Shown: positions 11,233 to 22,786, numbered from the stretch's first letter. The stretch is 64,000 nucleotides of DNA from Cephalopachus bancanus (GCA_027257055.1 JAPVLO010000999.1:1-64000); one strand, 5' to 3'. Numbers and translations: made by a program. The notes: generated from the sequence alone by a model not told the origin.

Positions 11233-11518
11233 GGCCGGGTGCAGTGGCTCAAGTCTGTAATCCCAGCACTTTGGGAGGCTGAGACGAGAGGATTGGCTGA
11301 GCCCAGAGGTTTGAGACAAGCCTGGGCAACATGGTGAGACCTCGTCTCTCCAATAAATCAAAAAATTAGCCGGGCATGGTAGCACGTGCCTACAGTTCCA
11401 GCTACTTACTTGGAAGGCTGAGGCGGAAGGATCACTGGAGCCCAGCAGGTCAACATTGGAGTGGCCGGGAGCGTGCCACTGCACTACAGTCTGGATGAGA
11501 CTCCACCTCAAAAAATAA
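11233..11518 (+). mobile_element. SINE (I-type), full length
   Basis: AluJ-like head (CCCAGCACTTTGGGAGGC) and B box (GAGGTTTGAGACAAGCC), but the linker is already AATAAATCAAAAAATTAGCC. Useful for ordering the D-type changes. Confidence 0.9.
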
Positions 11519-11661
11519 AGAAAGAAGAAAAATTACATGGGTAGTACATATTCATTGCAAGAAATTAAGAAACACACAGATAACCAATATAAAAAAATAC
11601 CTGAAATTATATCATTCAGGTGTATCCTCACTATAAACATGGTTGTTATGTCTTCTTCTTC

Positions 11662-11953
11662 TTTTTTTTTTTTTTTGAGTCGGAGTCTCACTCTGTCATC
11701 CAGACTGGAGTGCAGTGGCTGCTCCCGGCCACCGTAGCCTCGACCTGCTGGGCTCCGGGCGATCCTTCTGCCTCAGCCTTCCGAGTAGCCGGAATTACAG
11801 GCATGTATTACGACGCCTGGCTGATTTTTTTATTTATTGTAGAGATGAGGTTGTGCCAAGTTGCCCAGGCGGGTTCGAACCCGCGGGCTCAGGCATTCCA
11901 CTCACCTCAGCCTCCCAAGGCGCGGGATTACAGGCTGAGCGACCGAGCCCGGC
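11662..11953 (-). mobile_element. SINE (D-type), full length
   Basis: Approximate flanks TTATRTCTTCTTCT. Has GGAATTACAGG and CTGATTTTT (D5-like substitutions) without the 5-nt deletion. Confidence 0.92.
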
Positions 11954-12541
11954 GTTATATCTTCTTCTCGACATATTATGTACATAAATTTTATTAAAAT
12001 GGGACATATTACATATTGAGGCTAGTACCTAACAATTATTATTTTGAATTGTCCTAAAACTACTCAGTAATGTTTTCTGTGTGACAAGAGGGAACAGTAC
12101 ATTTTTGTACAGTAATTGTAGTTGCTATGGAGGGACTAGTTGGTAAGAGAATTCTAAATTGCCTATAATTCAATTTTTATGGGTTGTTTTTTAGTGAGAT
12201 AAACTAGATTACCTTGAAGCTTAATTAAATTTAGTATATTGTACCTTGATTTATGACCTGAGATTGAAAGTGGACCACGCAGGTCCATACAAATAGAAGT
12301 TCTTTGTGTCAAATACAACAAATAATTACTTTTGCTAGGAAATTTTTCTTATATAAGCATCATTAAGTCTTCTTTAAATGAAGTCTTTTAAAACATAACT
12401 AGTTTGTTTTTAAAAGATGAAAATTGGGAAACTGGCTGACTTTTCATTTGTTATTCATCCTGCTAGTATTTATTAAGCCTGTTGCATGGTTCTGTACTAG
12501 GTGCTAAACAGTGCAGCAGTGAAAACAGATGTGGATAGTGC
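11954..12541. other. Intron 1 spacer
   Basis: No gene. The stretch 12440-12525 (TATTCATCCTGCTAGTATTT, then TACTAGGTGCTAAACAGTG) resembles an L2/MIR-type remnant. Confidence 0.4.
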
Positions 12542-12832
12542 TTTTTTTTTTTTAGTTGGAGTCTCACTCTGTCGCCCAGGCTGGAGGGCAGTGGCACACT
12601 CCCGGCCACTGCAGCCTCGACCTGCCGGGTTCAGGCGATCCTTCTGCCTCAGCCTTCCGAGTAGCTGGAACTACAGGCGCACGCTACCCCGCCCAGCTAA
12701 TTTTTTAAAATTTATTGTAGAGATGAGGTCTTGCCAAGTTGCCCAGGCGGGTCTCGAATCCATGGGCTCAGGCAATCCACTCACCTCAGTCTCCCAAAGG
12801 TGCGGGATTACAGGCTGAGCCACCGAGCCCAG
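12542..12832 (-). mobile_element. SINE (D-type), full length
   Basis: Poly-T on the left, head AGCCACCGAGCCCAG on the right, flanked by GTGCTTTT. Confidence 0.9.
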
Positions 12833-14080
12833 TGATGGTGCTTTTAATTCTGCAAAATGCTCTTGCCTGTGATTTCTAGGCCCCATCCCCAGAGATTCTC
12901 ATTGAGTTACCTCTGGGATGCTCAGTTTCAAAAGCTCCCCAGGTGATTCTAATATATAAGGAGACCAAAACAAAACAAACTTGTTGGGTAAGTTATTTAC
13001 ATAAGTCCCAAACAATCTGGTAAAGTAGGTATTCTTATCCTCATCTAAAAAGAAGTCAGTAGAGGCCAAGTGTTGAATGTCACATGGGTATGAATCCGTC
13101 CATCCTATTCTAAGTCTGCTGCTCTTTCCTTTCTGTCAGGGTGTTTCATCATGTTTCCCTTTTGGTTGCAGATTTCTTTTTACTTAAGTCAACCTGTCCT
13201 TCCTGCTACCAAAACCTGATATGACTATTTCCCTTAAAAGGAACTAATTTCATAAAAGTTCCAGTGAACTAATAGATAACACAGTTAACAGTAACTCCTT
13301 GAAGTATGTAATTACAGGGACTTTGCCTTTTTTCATTTTCCAATTATTTTTTCAAAACTTTTTGTGCCTTTTAATATTATGTGTATGTTCTCTCTTTTTT
13401 TTTAGTAGTTAAAGTATTCTGTATTTATTTAGTATTATGACAAAAAATTTTAAGAAAAGAAATTATGACTCCCTAGAGGGAGTCTTATTAAAATCAGGGA
13501 ATGGGATTATTTGGAAGAGAAAAGGCTACCAGCACCAGATATACATTCAGTAGCCAATGACCCGTATGACTGGCATAAAGTTGTGGTCCAGGGAAAAATT
13601 TACTCAGTGTTCGGAGTGGGGCACTTCTAAGGTTGGTTAATTGAACTGTCACCACCACCTTTCTACTCTGCTTCTTCTGGCTAGCTCTCCTAGTGATTGC
13701 AGATGGCTGCTGCAGTTCCAAAGGGCATGCTCTGATGTGGTTGTCTGGAGGAAGAAGAGATGGTCTCTTTTGTATATCTCCTTTTAAGAATGAAGAAACC
13801 TTTTTGAAGCCCACCAGCACACAAGACCCCTCAAGGGTCACTGGTCAGATTTGTGTCAGATGCTTCTAGCCAAAGCAAACCTTGGCAGGAGGAATGGTTT
13901 CATCTCAGTAGTAGGCTTAGACTTCACAGGATCTGCTTTGAGAAGCATGTGACCAGGCGGAGGCGGGTGCAGCCTCGAATCAAGTTGGGCTTGGTTGGAC
14001 CAGAGGGCTAGGTATGTTGATGATAGCAATCCAGTGTTTGTAGCAAGGACATACCCAGTTAGGGATTTTATGTAGCTGGG
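12833..14080. other. Intron 1 spacer, single-copy-looking
   Basis: No gene recognised. A near-perfect palindrome lies at 13467-13484. The minus strand is open across 13494-13841 but has no recognisable protein features. Confidence 0.45.
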
Positions 14081-14168
14081 ATGGCTGGAGCGGCCACTGC
14101 ACTCCAGTCTGGGCGACAGAGTGAGACTAACTCAAAAAAAAAATAAAGATAAAAAATAAAATAAAATA
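14081..14168 (+). mobile_element. SINE (D-type), 5'-truncated right-arm end
   Basis: Only GAGCGGCCACTGCACTCCAG to the tail remains, ending in AAAAT/AAAATA units. Confidence 0.85.
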
Positions 14169-14381
14169 ATCAACTTTGGGCTTTGTTGAGCCTCTTTATT
14201 GTATGCTGACTTTCAGTTTATTTTCTTCAGTCTTCTTTCCAAAGGTGTAATTTGTTCTAACAATTTGAGACAGTTGCCTGATGCCTTTTATTTCTTTTCT
14301 AATGTATTTATTTAAAGCTATAAATTTTTATCTGAACAGAACGCTAGCTGCAGCTCACAAGTTTTGATATATAATATTTTC

Positions 14382-14673
14382 TTTTTTTGTTTTTTGAATT
14401 GGAGTCTCACTCAGTCGCCCAGACTGGAGTGCAGTGGCCGCTCCTGGCCACCGCAGCCTAGACTTGCTAGGCTCCGGTGATGCTTCTGCCACAGCCTTCC
14501 AAGTAGCTGGAACTACAGGCGTGCACTGCCACACCTGGCTAATTTTTTGATTTATTGTGGAGTTGAGGACTTGCCAAGTTGCCCAGGCGGGTCTCGAACC
14601 TGCGGGCTCAGGCAATTCACTCACCTTGGCCTCCCAAAGCGCAGGATTATAGGCTGAGCCACCGAGCCTGGCC
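14382..14673 (-). mobile_element. SINE (D-type), full length with target-site duplication
   Basis: Flanked by GATATATAATATTTTC on both sides (16 bp, exact). Inserted in the old L1. Confidence 0.95.
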
Positions 14674-14765
14674 GATATATAATATTTTCATTATCATTAA
14701 TTTAAAAATTGGATTTCAAAACAGGATTTTATTTTTTTGACCCATGGATTACTTAATTTTCTTTC

Positions 14766-15068
14766 TTTTCTTTTTTTTTTTTTTTTTTTTGAGTTGGAGT
14801 CTCAGTCTGTTGCCCAGACTGTAGTGCAGTGGCCGCTCCTGGCCACCACAGCCTCGATCTGCTGGGCTCCGGCAATCCTTCCGCCTCAGCCTTCCAAGTA
14901 GCCGGAATTACAGGCATGTGCTACCATGCCCGGTTGATTTTTTGATTTATTGTAGAGATGAGGTCTCGCCAAGTTGCCCAGGTGGGTCTTGAACCCGCGG
15001 GCTCAGGCAGTCCACTCACCTCAGCCTCCCAAGGCACAGGATTACAGGCTGAGCCACCGAGCCCAGCT
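14766..15068 (-). mobile_element. SINE (D-type), full length with target-site duplication
   Basis: Flanked by GGATTACTTAATTTTC. Has GGAATTACAGG and TGATTTTTTG but no 5-nt deletion. Confidence 0.95.
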
Positions 15069-15318
15069 GGATTACTTAATTTTCAAATCTAAGAAGATTT
15101 TCTGGTTGTCTTTTGTTAATTTTAAGGTTACTTGCATTGTGGTCAGAGAAAGTCTGTATGTTATCAGTCTTTTGACGTTTGTTGAGAAATGCTTTATGGC
15201 CCAGTTTACAGTAAACTTTTTATTGTGTACATCAGGAGAATGTATCCTGCAGTTGTTGCTTCCAGTTTTCTCTATACGTTCTGATCATGTTGTCTTCATG
15301 TTGTTCAGATCTGTTATC

Positions 15319-15580
15319 TTTTTTTTTTTTTTTGAGTTGGAGTCTTATTCTTTGTCGCCCACTGCATCCTTGACCTTGACCTGAGGCAATCCTTCTGCCT
15401 CAGCCTTCCAAGTAACTGGAACTACAGGTGTGCACCACCATGCCCAGCTAATTTTTGGACTTGTAGAGATGAGGTCTTGCCATGTTGCCCAGGCTGGTCT
15501 TGAACCTGTGGGCTCAGGCAGTCCTCTTGCCTCCACCTCTCAAAGTGCTGGGATTACAGGCATGAGCCACTGTGCCCAGA
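15319..15580 (-). mobile_element. SINE (I-type), internally shortened
   Basis: Tail side GAGTTGGAGTCT is D-like; the head reads GGGATTACAGGCATGAGCCAC as in AluJ. Part of the right arm is missing. Confidence 0.8.
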
Positions 15581-15600
15581 TTTCTAATGTTTTTAAATCT

Positions 15601-15800
15601 TTTTTTTTTTTCATGGCTTTATTGAATAGCCAGTCACCACATATATACAAAGCAGGCTTGGAGGGTGTGAACCACCTGTTGCAATGAACCCGTAATTTAA
15701 GTAGGACTCTTGGTATTTTATTTTAAAGGTAGCTTTCTTTTTGTTGGCAGTCTTAGGGTCTTCTGTATCATCATTGGGTCTTCTTCAAATCTTTTTTCTG
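15601..15800 (-). pseudogene. 3' fragment of a ZBED/FAM200-like (hAT transposase-derived) gene retrocopy
   Basis: Read on the minus strand, the segment encodes DDTEDPKTANKKKATFKIKY followed by QESYLNYGFIATGGSHPPS, then loses frame at the expected Cys-x-x-Cys. It ends in AATAAA and an A-run (poly-T at 15601-15611 on the + strand). The QESYLNYGFIATG motif resembles the N-terminal region of ZBED5/FAM200-type hAT-derived proteins, as I recall them. Poly-A at one end suggests L1-mediated copying of a truncated message, but a remnant hAT transposon is an alternative. Non-functional. Confidence 0.45.
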
Positions 15801-15828
15801 TTACTGAAAATGTATGTTAAAAATCTTA

Positions 15829-16118
15829 GCTGGGCTCGGTGGCTCAGCCTGTAATCCCATGCCTTTGGGAGGCTGAGATGAATGGATTGCCTGAGCCCGC
15901 GGGTTCGAGACCCGCCTGGGCAGTGAGACCTCATCTCTACAATAAATCAAAAAATCAGCCGGGCGTGGTAGCGCATGCCTGTAATTCCGGCTACTTGGAA
16001 GGCTGATGCAGAAGGATCGCCGGAGCCCAGCAGGTGAGGCTGCGGTGGCCGGGAGCGGCCACTGCACTCCAGTCTGGGCGACTGAGTGAGACGCCAACTC
16101 AAAAAAAAAAAAAAAAAA
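15829..16118 (+). mobile_element. SINE (D5-type), full length
   Basis: Complete T-arm sequence, GGGCAGTGAGACC, AATCAGCCGGGC and GTAATTCCGG. A18 tail. Confidence 0.95.
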
Positions 16119-16129
16119 TCTCCCCTTAA

Positions 16130-16250
16130 GTTGGGCTTGGTGGCACAAACCTGTAGTCTCAGCAACTCAGGAGGTGAGAGAATTGCTTGAGCTTAGGAGT
16201 TTAAGCCTAGCCAGGATAACATTGCGAGACCTTGTCTCTTAAAAAAAAAA
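16130..16250 (+). mobile_element. Left-arm-only SINE (FLAM-like monomer)
   Basis: About 110 bp with a J-like head, a diverged B box (GAGTTTAAGCCTAGCC) and an A-tail. It follows the previous SINE by 11 bp. Confidence 0.7.
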
Positions 16251-17338
16251 GAACAAACCCCAAAACAAAGAAAACCTCAAAAATCTCTCACTGTAATTTT
16301 AGATGTTTTTTTCCTCCCTACAATTTTGGCTTTGTTTATTTGTAGGCTCTGTTATCAAGTTCATATGCCTTATTTATTTCGAAGCTCTATTTTTGGTTTA
16401 TGCAAATTTAAATTTGTTATCTCTTCCAGAAAAAGCGAGACTTTCAGTGTTATAGTTTCCTTCTTTATGTCTAGTAATGTTTTGCCTTTATCAGTACTTT
16501 GCGTAATATTCTCATTGTATTTTAGGTTTTTAAACTTTTAGTAGACAGCCTTTGAATTTTAATTGGAATATTTAATTCATTTATGTTTAATGTGACTACT
16601 AATACATTTGATTTCATTTTCTTATTTAGTGCTCCTGTTTGTTCTACCGGTTCTGTTTCTTTTTATCGTTACTCAACCCCTTTGAAAGTGGTTGTTATTC
16701 TACTTCTCTTGCTTATTATTTTGGAATATATTTATATAGTCTTTTATTGTCCCTTTAATGATTACTTTAGAAATTTCAATAATCTTCCCTTATCAATGTC
16801 TTATATCAATTGGCACTTTTACCCTCTTTCTGGACCATACAAGGACCTAAGAACACCTTAACTCTCTTTAACCTTCTTCTCAACTTTTGTGTCATTGTTG
16901 TCATTTTATGTGAATTTCTTTTTGTTAATCACCATGCTTTATTTTTATTATCATTTTTATGCGAATTTCATATACATTTTAAACCCCAGAAGACATTACA
17001 CAGCCTGTTTTATGTAGTCACATAAATTTAGATCATTAGTTATCAATTCTGAAGGCAAACTAATACCATCTCGGGAACTTTTTTCTCTATAGACTACTGG
17101 TGGAATTCCCTTAGATAAGTGAATTTTGGGCTTCAAGGACTGTAGGGGCTTTATTATTTACCGGTGGGTTGCCATTCAACCTTAAATTTGGGTAGTCCGC
17201 CATACATTATTCCAGCTGGGACCAGGGGCACCTGTGGATATGGGGCGATTCGTCAGTGTTTTAAAAATATAAATGTTACTTACCTATATTTGGTTTAGGA
17301 CAAAGATATTTGCCTGAGATAATTGTATTTGCTTTTCT

Positions 17339-17520
17339 AGGACTACAGGCATGTGCCACCACATCCAGCTAATTTTAAAGATTTTTTTATTTTTATTTTT
17401 TGTAGAGACAGGGTCCTGCTTTGTTGCTCAGGCTGATCTCAAACTTCTGACCTCAAACAGTCCTCCTGTCTTGGCCTCCGAAAGCACTAGGATTACAGGC
17501 ATGAGCCACTGTGCCCATCT
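17339..17520 (-). mobile_element. Old AluJ-like fragment
   Basis: Left arm and linker only (from GACTACAGGCATGTGCCACC to GTGCCCATC). Highly diverged, no tail visible. Confidence 0.75.
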
Positions 17521-17641
17521 CCTCTGACTACTTTGAAATTTTCTTTTTGAGTCTGGTTTTCAGTAATTTTACTATGTACCTAAGTGTGAATTTTTATGAT
17601 ACATTCTGCTTGTAGAATTACTTGATTCTGTAGTTTGATAT

Positions 17642-17908
17642 CTTTTTTTGTTGTTGTTGAGTTGGAGTCTCACTCTGTCGCCCAGACCACTGCAGCCTTG
17701 ACCTGCTGGCCTCCGGCGATCCTTCCGCCTCAGCCTTCCAAGTAGCTGGAACTACAGGCGCGCGCTACCACGCCTGGCTAATTTTTTGATTTATTGTAGA
17801 GATGAGGTCTCGCCTGCCCAGGCAGGTCTCGAACCCGCGGGCTCAGGCAATCCACTCACCTCAGCCTCCCAAAGGCGCAGGATTACAGGCTGAGCCACTG
17901 AGCCCGGC
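17642..17908 (-). mobile_element. SINE (D-type) with right-arm deletion
   Basis: About 30 bp around GGAGTGCAGTGGCCGC is missing. Target sequence TAGTTTGATATCTTT on the left matches TAGTTTGATGTCTTT at 18219-18233, beyond the next element. Confidence 0.88.
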
Positions 17909-17910
17909 TA

Positions 17911-18214
17911 GTTTTTTTGTTTTTTTTTTTGAGTTGGAGTCTCACTCTGTTGCCCAGACTGGAGTGCAGTGGCTGCTCCTGGCCACCACAGCCTCGACCT
18001 GCTGGGCTCCGGCGATCCTCCGGCGATCCTTCCGCCTCAGCCTTCCAAGTAGCCAGAATTACAGGCATGCGCTACCACGCCTGGCTGATTTTTTGATTTA
18101 TTGTAGAGATGAGGTCTCGCTGCCCAGGCAGTTCTCGAACCTGCGGACTCAGGCAATCCAATCACCTCCCTCCCACAAAGGCGCGGGATTACAGGCTGAG
18201 CCACCGAGCCCGGC
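17911..18214 (-). mobile_element. SINE (D5-type) inserted at the head of the preceding SINE
   Basis: CCCGGCTAGTTT flanks it on both sides, so it landed at the 5' end of the 17642-17908 copy. It has an internal 11-bp duplication (CCGGCGATCCT twice near 18008). Confidence 0.9.
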
Positions 18215-18690
18215 TCCCGGCTAGTTTGATGTCTTTAATGTTTTTAGAAATTTCCCAGTCATCCCTGTAGGTATTTAAGTATGTATTTAAATAGTGCTTC
18301 TGTCTAATTCTCTTTTTTCTTCTGGAACTCCGGAAACAATTTTAGGCATTGTCACTATGTCCCTTATGCCTCCTTGCCTCATTTGGTGATTTTCTCCTCT
18401 GCTTACTGATAATTTCTTCAGCTTGATATCCAATTCGCTAACTCTATCCACTGAGTTGTTAATTTCAGTGTGGTAGTATTCAGTTTTATAATTTAAAATT
18501 GGTTATTTTCATCCTTTCTAGATCACAACTAAAACTCTTAATTTGTCTTTTGTGTCTGAACATGATAAGACTGGTTTAAAAAGTCTGTATCTGAGGTAAC
18601 TGTGGACCTTTTCATATTAATCTGTTTCTGCTAATTTTTTATTCTTGTTCATTTTTTCTCCTTGTTTGTCAAATAATTATTATTATTTAT

Positions 18691-18963
18691 TTTTATTTTT
18701 ACTTTTTGAGTTGGAGTCTCATCCTGTTGCCCAGGCTGGAACGCAGTGGCATGTTCACGGCCTCCCCAGCGTCGACCTGCTGGGCTCTGGTGATCCTTCC
18801 ACCTCAGCCTTCCAAGTGCCTGGAACTACAGGCGCGCGCCATGATGTCCAGCTGATTTTTAAAAAAAAATTTATTGTAGAGAGAAGGTCTCGCCAAGTTG
18901 CCCAGGCTGGTCTTGAACCCACTGGTTCAGGCATCCATTCGCCTCAGCCTCACAGAGCCCAGC
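18691..18963 (-). mobile_element. SINE (D-type), head shortened
   Basis: GAGTTGGAGTCTCATCC to CACAGAGCCCAGCC; about 25 bp of the head are deleted. Confidence 0.85.
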
Positions 18964-19215
18964 CAAATTATTTTTTATTATGTGGCAGACAGTTTATTTA
19001 CATAGGTGCTTATAGCTTGATTAATTTGAGGCCTAGGCTAGGATACCAATTACAAACCTTTACATTCTCCAAGCCATTTTGAAAAATTTAAAAAATATAG
19101 GTGAGCAGGAAAAAAACCCCTGCAATTAGCCTTTCAGATTCTTCCTTATATGTTTATAACCCATTTTTCTTCCATTAAAAATATTGAGTAACTTTCTAGG
19201 TCATTAAATATTTTA

Positions 19216-19499
<284 letters not shown>

Positions 19500-20052
19500 T
19501 GTCATTAAATATTTTATAACACCATGTTTAGTTGTTTGGGGATTTTGAACTATTTGCGATTTTAAATGTACAGTATCTATCCCTCTTAATATATCCTGAA
19601 TTTGGTTTTGGGTAATTAAGCTGTAGCATCAGCATTTTGAGTTATTGCATAGGGTGTTGCTTACCAGTCATTGGTTGGATATTTGCAGCAGTATGGAGCT
19701 GTTACTTTAATATTTTACTACATTTTGTACTAGTGAGAATGAATAATGAAAGAAAATCGAAAAGTGTTTATTTTCTTGATATGAAACAAGGTGATAATAG
19801 AGTTGGTGTTTGCTTGGTGCTTGTCTAGGTAGAGAGTCTTTGAACTTAGGTGAATACTCAGTGGGCTCAATTTGTAGGAAGAATTAAGGGATGTTTGTAA
19901 AATGCTGGAAATAAATTTTCAAGGATTTCTTTCTTTCTGAGATACTTCAAGTAATTGAGATGTGAGAAATTATTAGCTTGCTAGTAACAGAACCTCAGAT
20001 AACATATATATCTTTGTAACTTGCCCCTCTCTTCAGAAATACATTATATGTC
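19500..20052. other. Intron 1 spacer
   Basis: AT-rich, no gene or clear repeat. Confidence 0.45.
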
Positions 20053-20369
20053 GCCGGGCTTGGTGGCTCAGCCTGTAAATCCCGCGCCTTGGGAGGCTGA
20101 GGTGAGTGGATTGACTGAGCCCGCGGGTTCGAGACCCGTCTGGGCAAGTTGGTGAGACCTCATCTCTACAATAAATCAAAAATCAGCCGGGTGTGGTAGT
20201 GCGCCTGTAGTTCCGGCTACTCGGAAGGCTGACGCGGAAGGATCGCTGGAGCCCAGCAGGTCGAGGCTGCGGTGGCCGGGAGCGTGCCACTGCACTCCAG
20301 TCTGGATGATAGAGTCGTCCACTCCCAAAGTGCTGGGATTACAGGCTGAGCCACTGAGCCCGACCACAT
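20053..20369 (+). mobile_element. SINE (D-type) with an inverted head segment fused to its 3' end
   Basis: The + oriented copy runs to about 20318 without an A-tail. From 20323 the sequence is a minus-strand SINE head (CCCAAAGTGCTGGGATTACA to GAGCCCGACC). The outer ends are therefore inverted repeats of each other. Confidence 0.85.
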
Positions 20370-20480
20370 ATAGATTTTTTAAAACCTAGCTTATCTGTTT
20401 ACTTACTGACTTACAGGATTTCCTTCCAGATATTTTATATTATGTCACCCACAAAGATACAGACATTCTCTAAATTATAC

Positions 20481-20645
20481 AGGCTGGGCATGGTGGCTCA
20501 CACCTGTAATCCTAGTACTTTGGGAGGCCAAGGCAGGTAGATTGCAGGAACCAAGCAGTTTGAGGCTGGAGTGAGCTGTGATTGTGCCATTACGCTCCAG
20601 CCTAGGCGACAGAGGGAAACTTTGATTCAAAAAAATAATACATAA
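20481..20645 (+). mobile_element. Short J-type SINE (about 160 bp) with target-site duplication
   Basis: A left-arm head joins directly to a right-arm tail. Flanked by ATTCTCTAAATTATA on both sides, consistent with insertion as a short form. Confidence 0.85.
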
Positions 20646-20659
20646 AAATTCTCTAAATT

Positions 20660-22190
20660 ATATAATTCAAAATTTATAGTTTTTTTGTGTGTGGTAAAAT
20701 ATATATAACACAAAATTTATTATTTTAGCTATTAAACAAATTTTATTGTGGTAAGAAAACAACACGAGATCCACACTTAAATTTTTAAGTGTACAGTATA
20801 ATATTAACCATAGGTACAGTGTTACACAGCAGATCTCTAGAACTATTCATTCTGTGTAACTGAAACTTATGCGGTTGAATAGCAGCTCTCCATTTCTTCC
20901 TCCAGCCTTTGACAGCCATCATTTTACTCTCTGTTTCTATGAATTTGACTATTTTAGATATCCCATACAAATGGAATCATGAATTACTTGTCCTTTTGTA
21001 ACTGGCTTATTTCACATAGCATGATGTCTTTCCAGGCTTATTCATGTTGTCGCGTATGGCAGGATTTCCATTTCTTTTAAGGTAAAACATAGTCTATATT
21101 ATTTATATGTCACATTTTCTTTATGCATTCATCTGTCAGTGAACATCGAGATTGTTTATATGGTTTGGCTATTGTCAATTCTGCAGTGAACATGGGAATG
21201 CACATATCTCTTTGAGATCATGATTGCTTTCTTTTTTTTATGTATATACTGAGAATTGAGACTGGATCATAATGGTAATTTTATTTTTAATTTTTTGAGG
21301 AATTTCTACACTGTTTTCCACAGTGGCTGCACTATTTTACATTCTCACCAACAGTGTACAAGAGTTCCAGTTTCTATTTATTTATTTATTATTATTTTTT
21401 GAGTTGGGAGTCTCACTCTGTCGCCCAGACTGGAGTACAGTGGCATGCTCCCAGCCACCTCAGCCTCGATGTGCTGGGCTCCTGCGATCCTTCTGCCTCA
21501 GCCTTCCAAGTAGCCGGAACTACAGGAGTGTTCTACCATGCCTAGCAAGTTTTTGCTTTTATTGTAGAGATGAGGTCTCACCAAGTTGCCCAGGCAGGTC
21601 TCAAACCCTCGGGCTCAGGCAATCCACTTGCCTTGGCCTCCCAAAGTGCTGGGATTACAGACTGAGCCACTAAGCCCAGCCTATTTATTTATTTTTCATA
21701 ATAGTCCTTCTAACAGGTATGAGGTGATATCTCATTGGGGTTTTAATTTGCATTTATTTCTCAGATGATTAGTGATGGTGAGCATCTCTTTGTACAGCTG
21801 TTAGTCATTTGTATGTCTGTCTTCTTTGGAGAAATGTCAGTTCAATTCCGTTGCCTATTTTTAAATTGGACTATCTTTTTTTTGTTGTTTTTTGCTATTG
21901 AGTTTTATAAGTTTGTTGTGTATTTAGGGCATTAATCCCTTATCAGAAATAGGGTTTGCAAATATTTTCTCACATTCTGTACATTATCTTTTCACTTTGT
22001 TTATTGTTGCCTTTGCTGTGTGGAAGCTTTTTAGTTTGATATAGTCTCATTTGTCCAATTTTGCTTTTATTGTCTGTGCTTTTGGTATCACATCAATAAG
22101 TCATTGCCAAGCCCAATGTTATGAAGTTTTTTTCTCTCTGTTTCCATCCAGAAAGTTCATAGTTCCAGGTCTTATCTTGAACTCTTTTGT
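20660..22190 (-). mobile_element. Old L1 3' region, antisense, split by a SINE
   Basis: Classic antisense L1 landmarks in order: GACTATTTTAGATATCCCAT, CTGGCTTATTTCACATAGCA, TTTTCCACAGTGGCTGCACT, AGGTATGAGGTGATATCTCA, ATTAATCCCTTATCAGAAAT, and TTTGCTGTGTGGAAGC. Diverged and non-coding. Confidence 0.85.
21378..21681 (-). mobile_element. SINE (D-type) inside the L1
   Basis: GAGTTGGGAGTCTC to AGCCACTAAGCCCAGCC, bounded by TATTTATTTATT on both sides. Confidence 0.92.
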
Positions 22191-22196
22191 TCAATG

Positions 22197-22786
22197 TGCA
22201 CGGTGGCTCATGCCTATAATCCCAGCACTTTAGGAGCTGGAGGCAAGAGGATTGCCTGAGCCCACTAGTTCAAGACCAGCCTGGGGACCATGGTGAGATC
22301 TCGTCTCTACAATAAGTTAAAAAATTAAGCCGGGCTCGGTGGCTCAGCCTGTAATATGGCGCCTTTGGGAGGCTGAGGTGAGTGGATTGCCTGAGCCCAC
22401 GGGTTTGAGATCCGCCTGGGCAACTTAGCGAGACCTCGTCTCTACAATAAATCAAAATGAACCGGGTATGATGGTAGCGCGCGCCTGTAGTTCCAGCTAC
22501 TCAGAAGGCTGAGGTGGAAGGATCGCCGGAGCCCAGCAGGTCGAGGCTGCGGTGGCCGGGAGCGGCCACTGCACTCAGTCTGGGTGACAGAGTGAGACTC
22601 CAACTCAAAAAAAAAAAAAAAAAAAATTAGCCAAGTGTAGTGGTGCACACCTGTGGTTCCAGCTGAGGTGGAAGGATTGCCTGAATCCAGCAGGTCAAGG
22701 CTGCAGAGGCCATGAGCGTATCACTGCACTCCAGCTTGGGTGACAGAGTGAGACTCCGACTCCAAAAAAAAAAAAAAAAAAAAAAA
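22197..22786 (+). mobile_element. SINE (I-type), split by a younger SINE
   Basis: Left arm 22197-22328 and right arm 22618-22786 read across the insertion. It has an AluJ-like head and B box (TAGTTCAAGACCAGCC) but the CTACAATAAGTT linker. Confidence 0.88.
22329..22617 (+). mobile_element. SINE (D-type) nested in the 22197-22786 SINE
   Basis: Inserted in the A-rich linker with AAAAAATTA flanks. D head (GGCTCGGTGGCTCAGCC) and CCAACTC tail. It keeps GGGCAACTTAGCGAGACC. Confidence 0.92.

Larger units (their letters stand above)
14169..18660 (-). mobile_element. Old L1 (LINE-1/HAL1-like) tract, antisense, broken by SINEs
   Basis: Unique gaps between SINEs read like antisense L1: about 14270-14380, 15069-15318 (GCATTGTGGTCAGAGAAAGT, TTTATGGCCCAGTTTACAG), 16325-17060 (CATTTATGTTTAATGTGACT) and 18240-18600 (CTATCCACTGAGTTGTTAAT). 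Assignment rests on remembered L1 antisense landmarks, so the subfamily and exact limits are uncertain. Confidence 0.55.

Noticed and set aside
13494..13841. Minus-strand 115-residue open frame
   Set aside because: No recognisable domain and no start or splice context; treated as chance or an old repeat.
15069..18600. Hydrophobic Phe/Leu-rich frames (for example 16326-16861) as membrane protein genes
   Set aside because: They fall in antisense, T-rich old L1 sequence, which yields such frames by composition.
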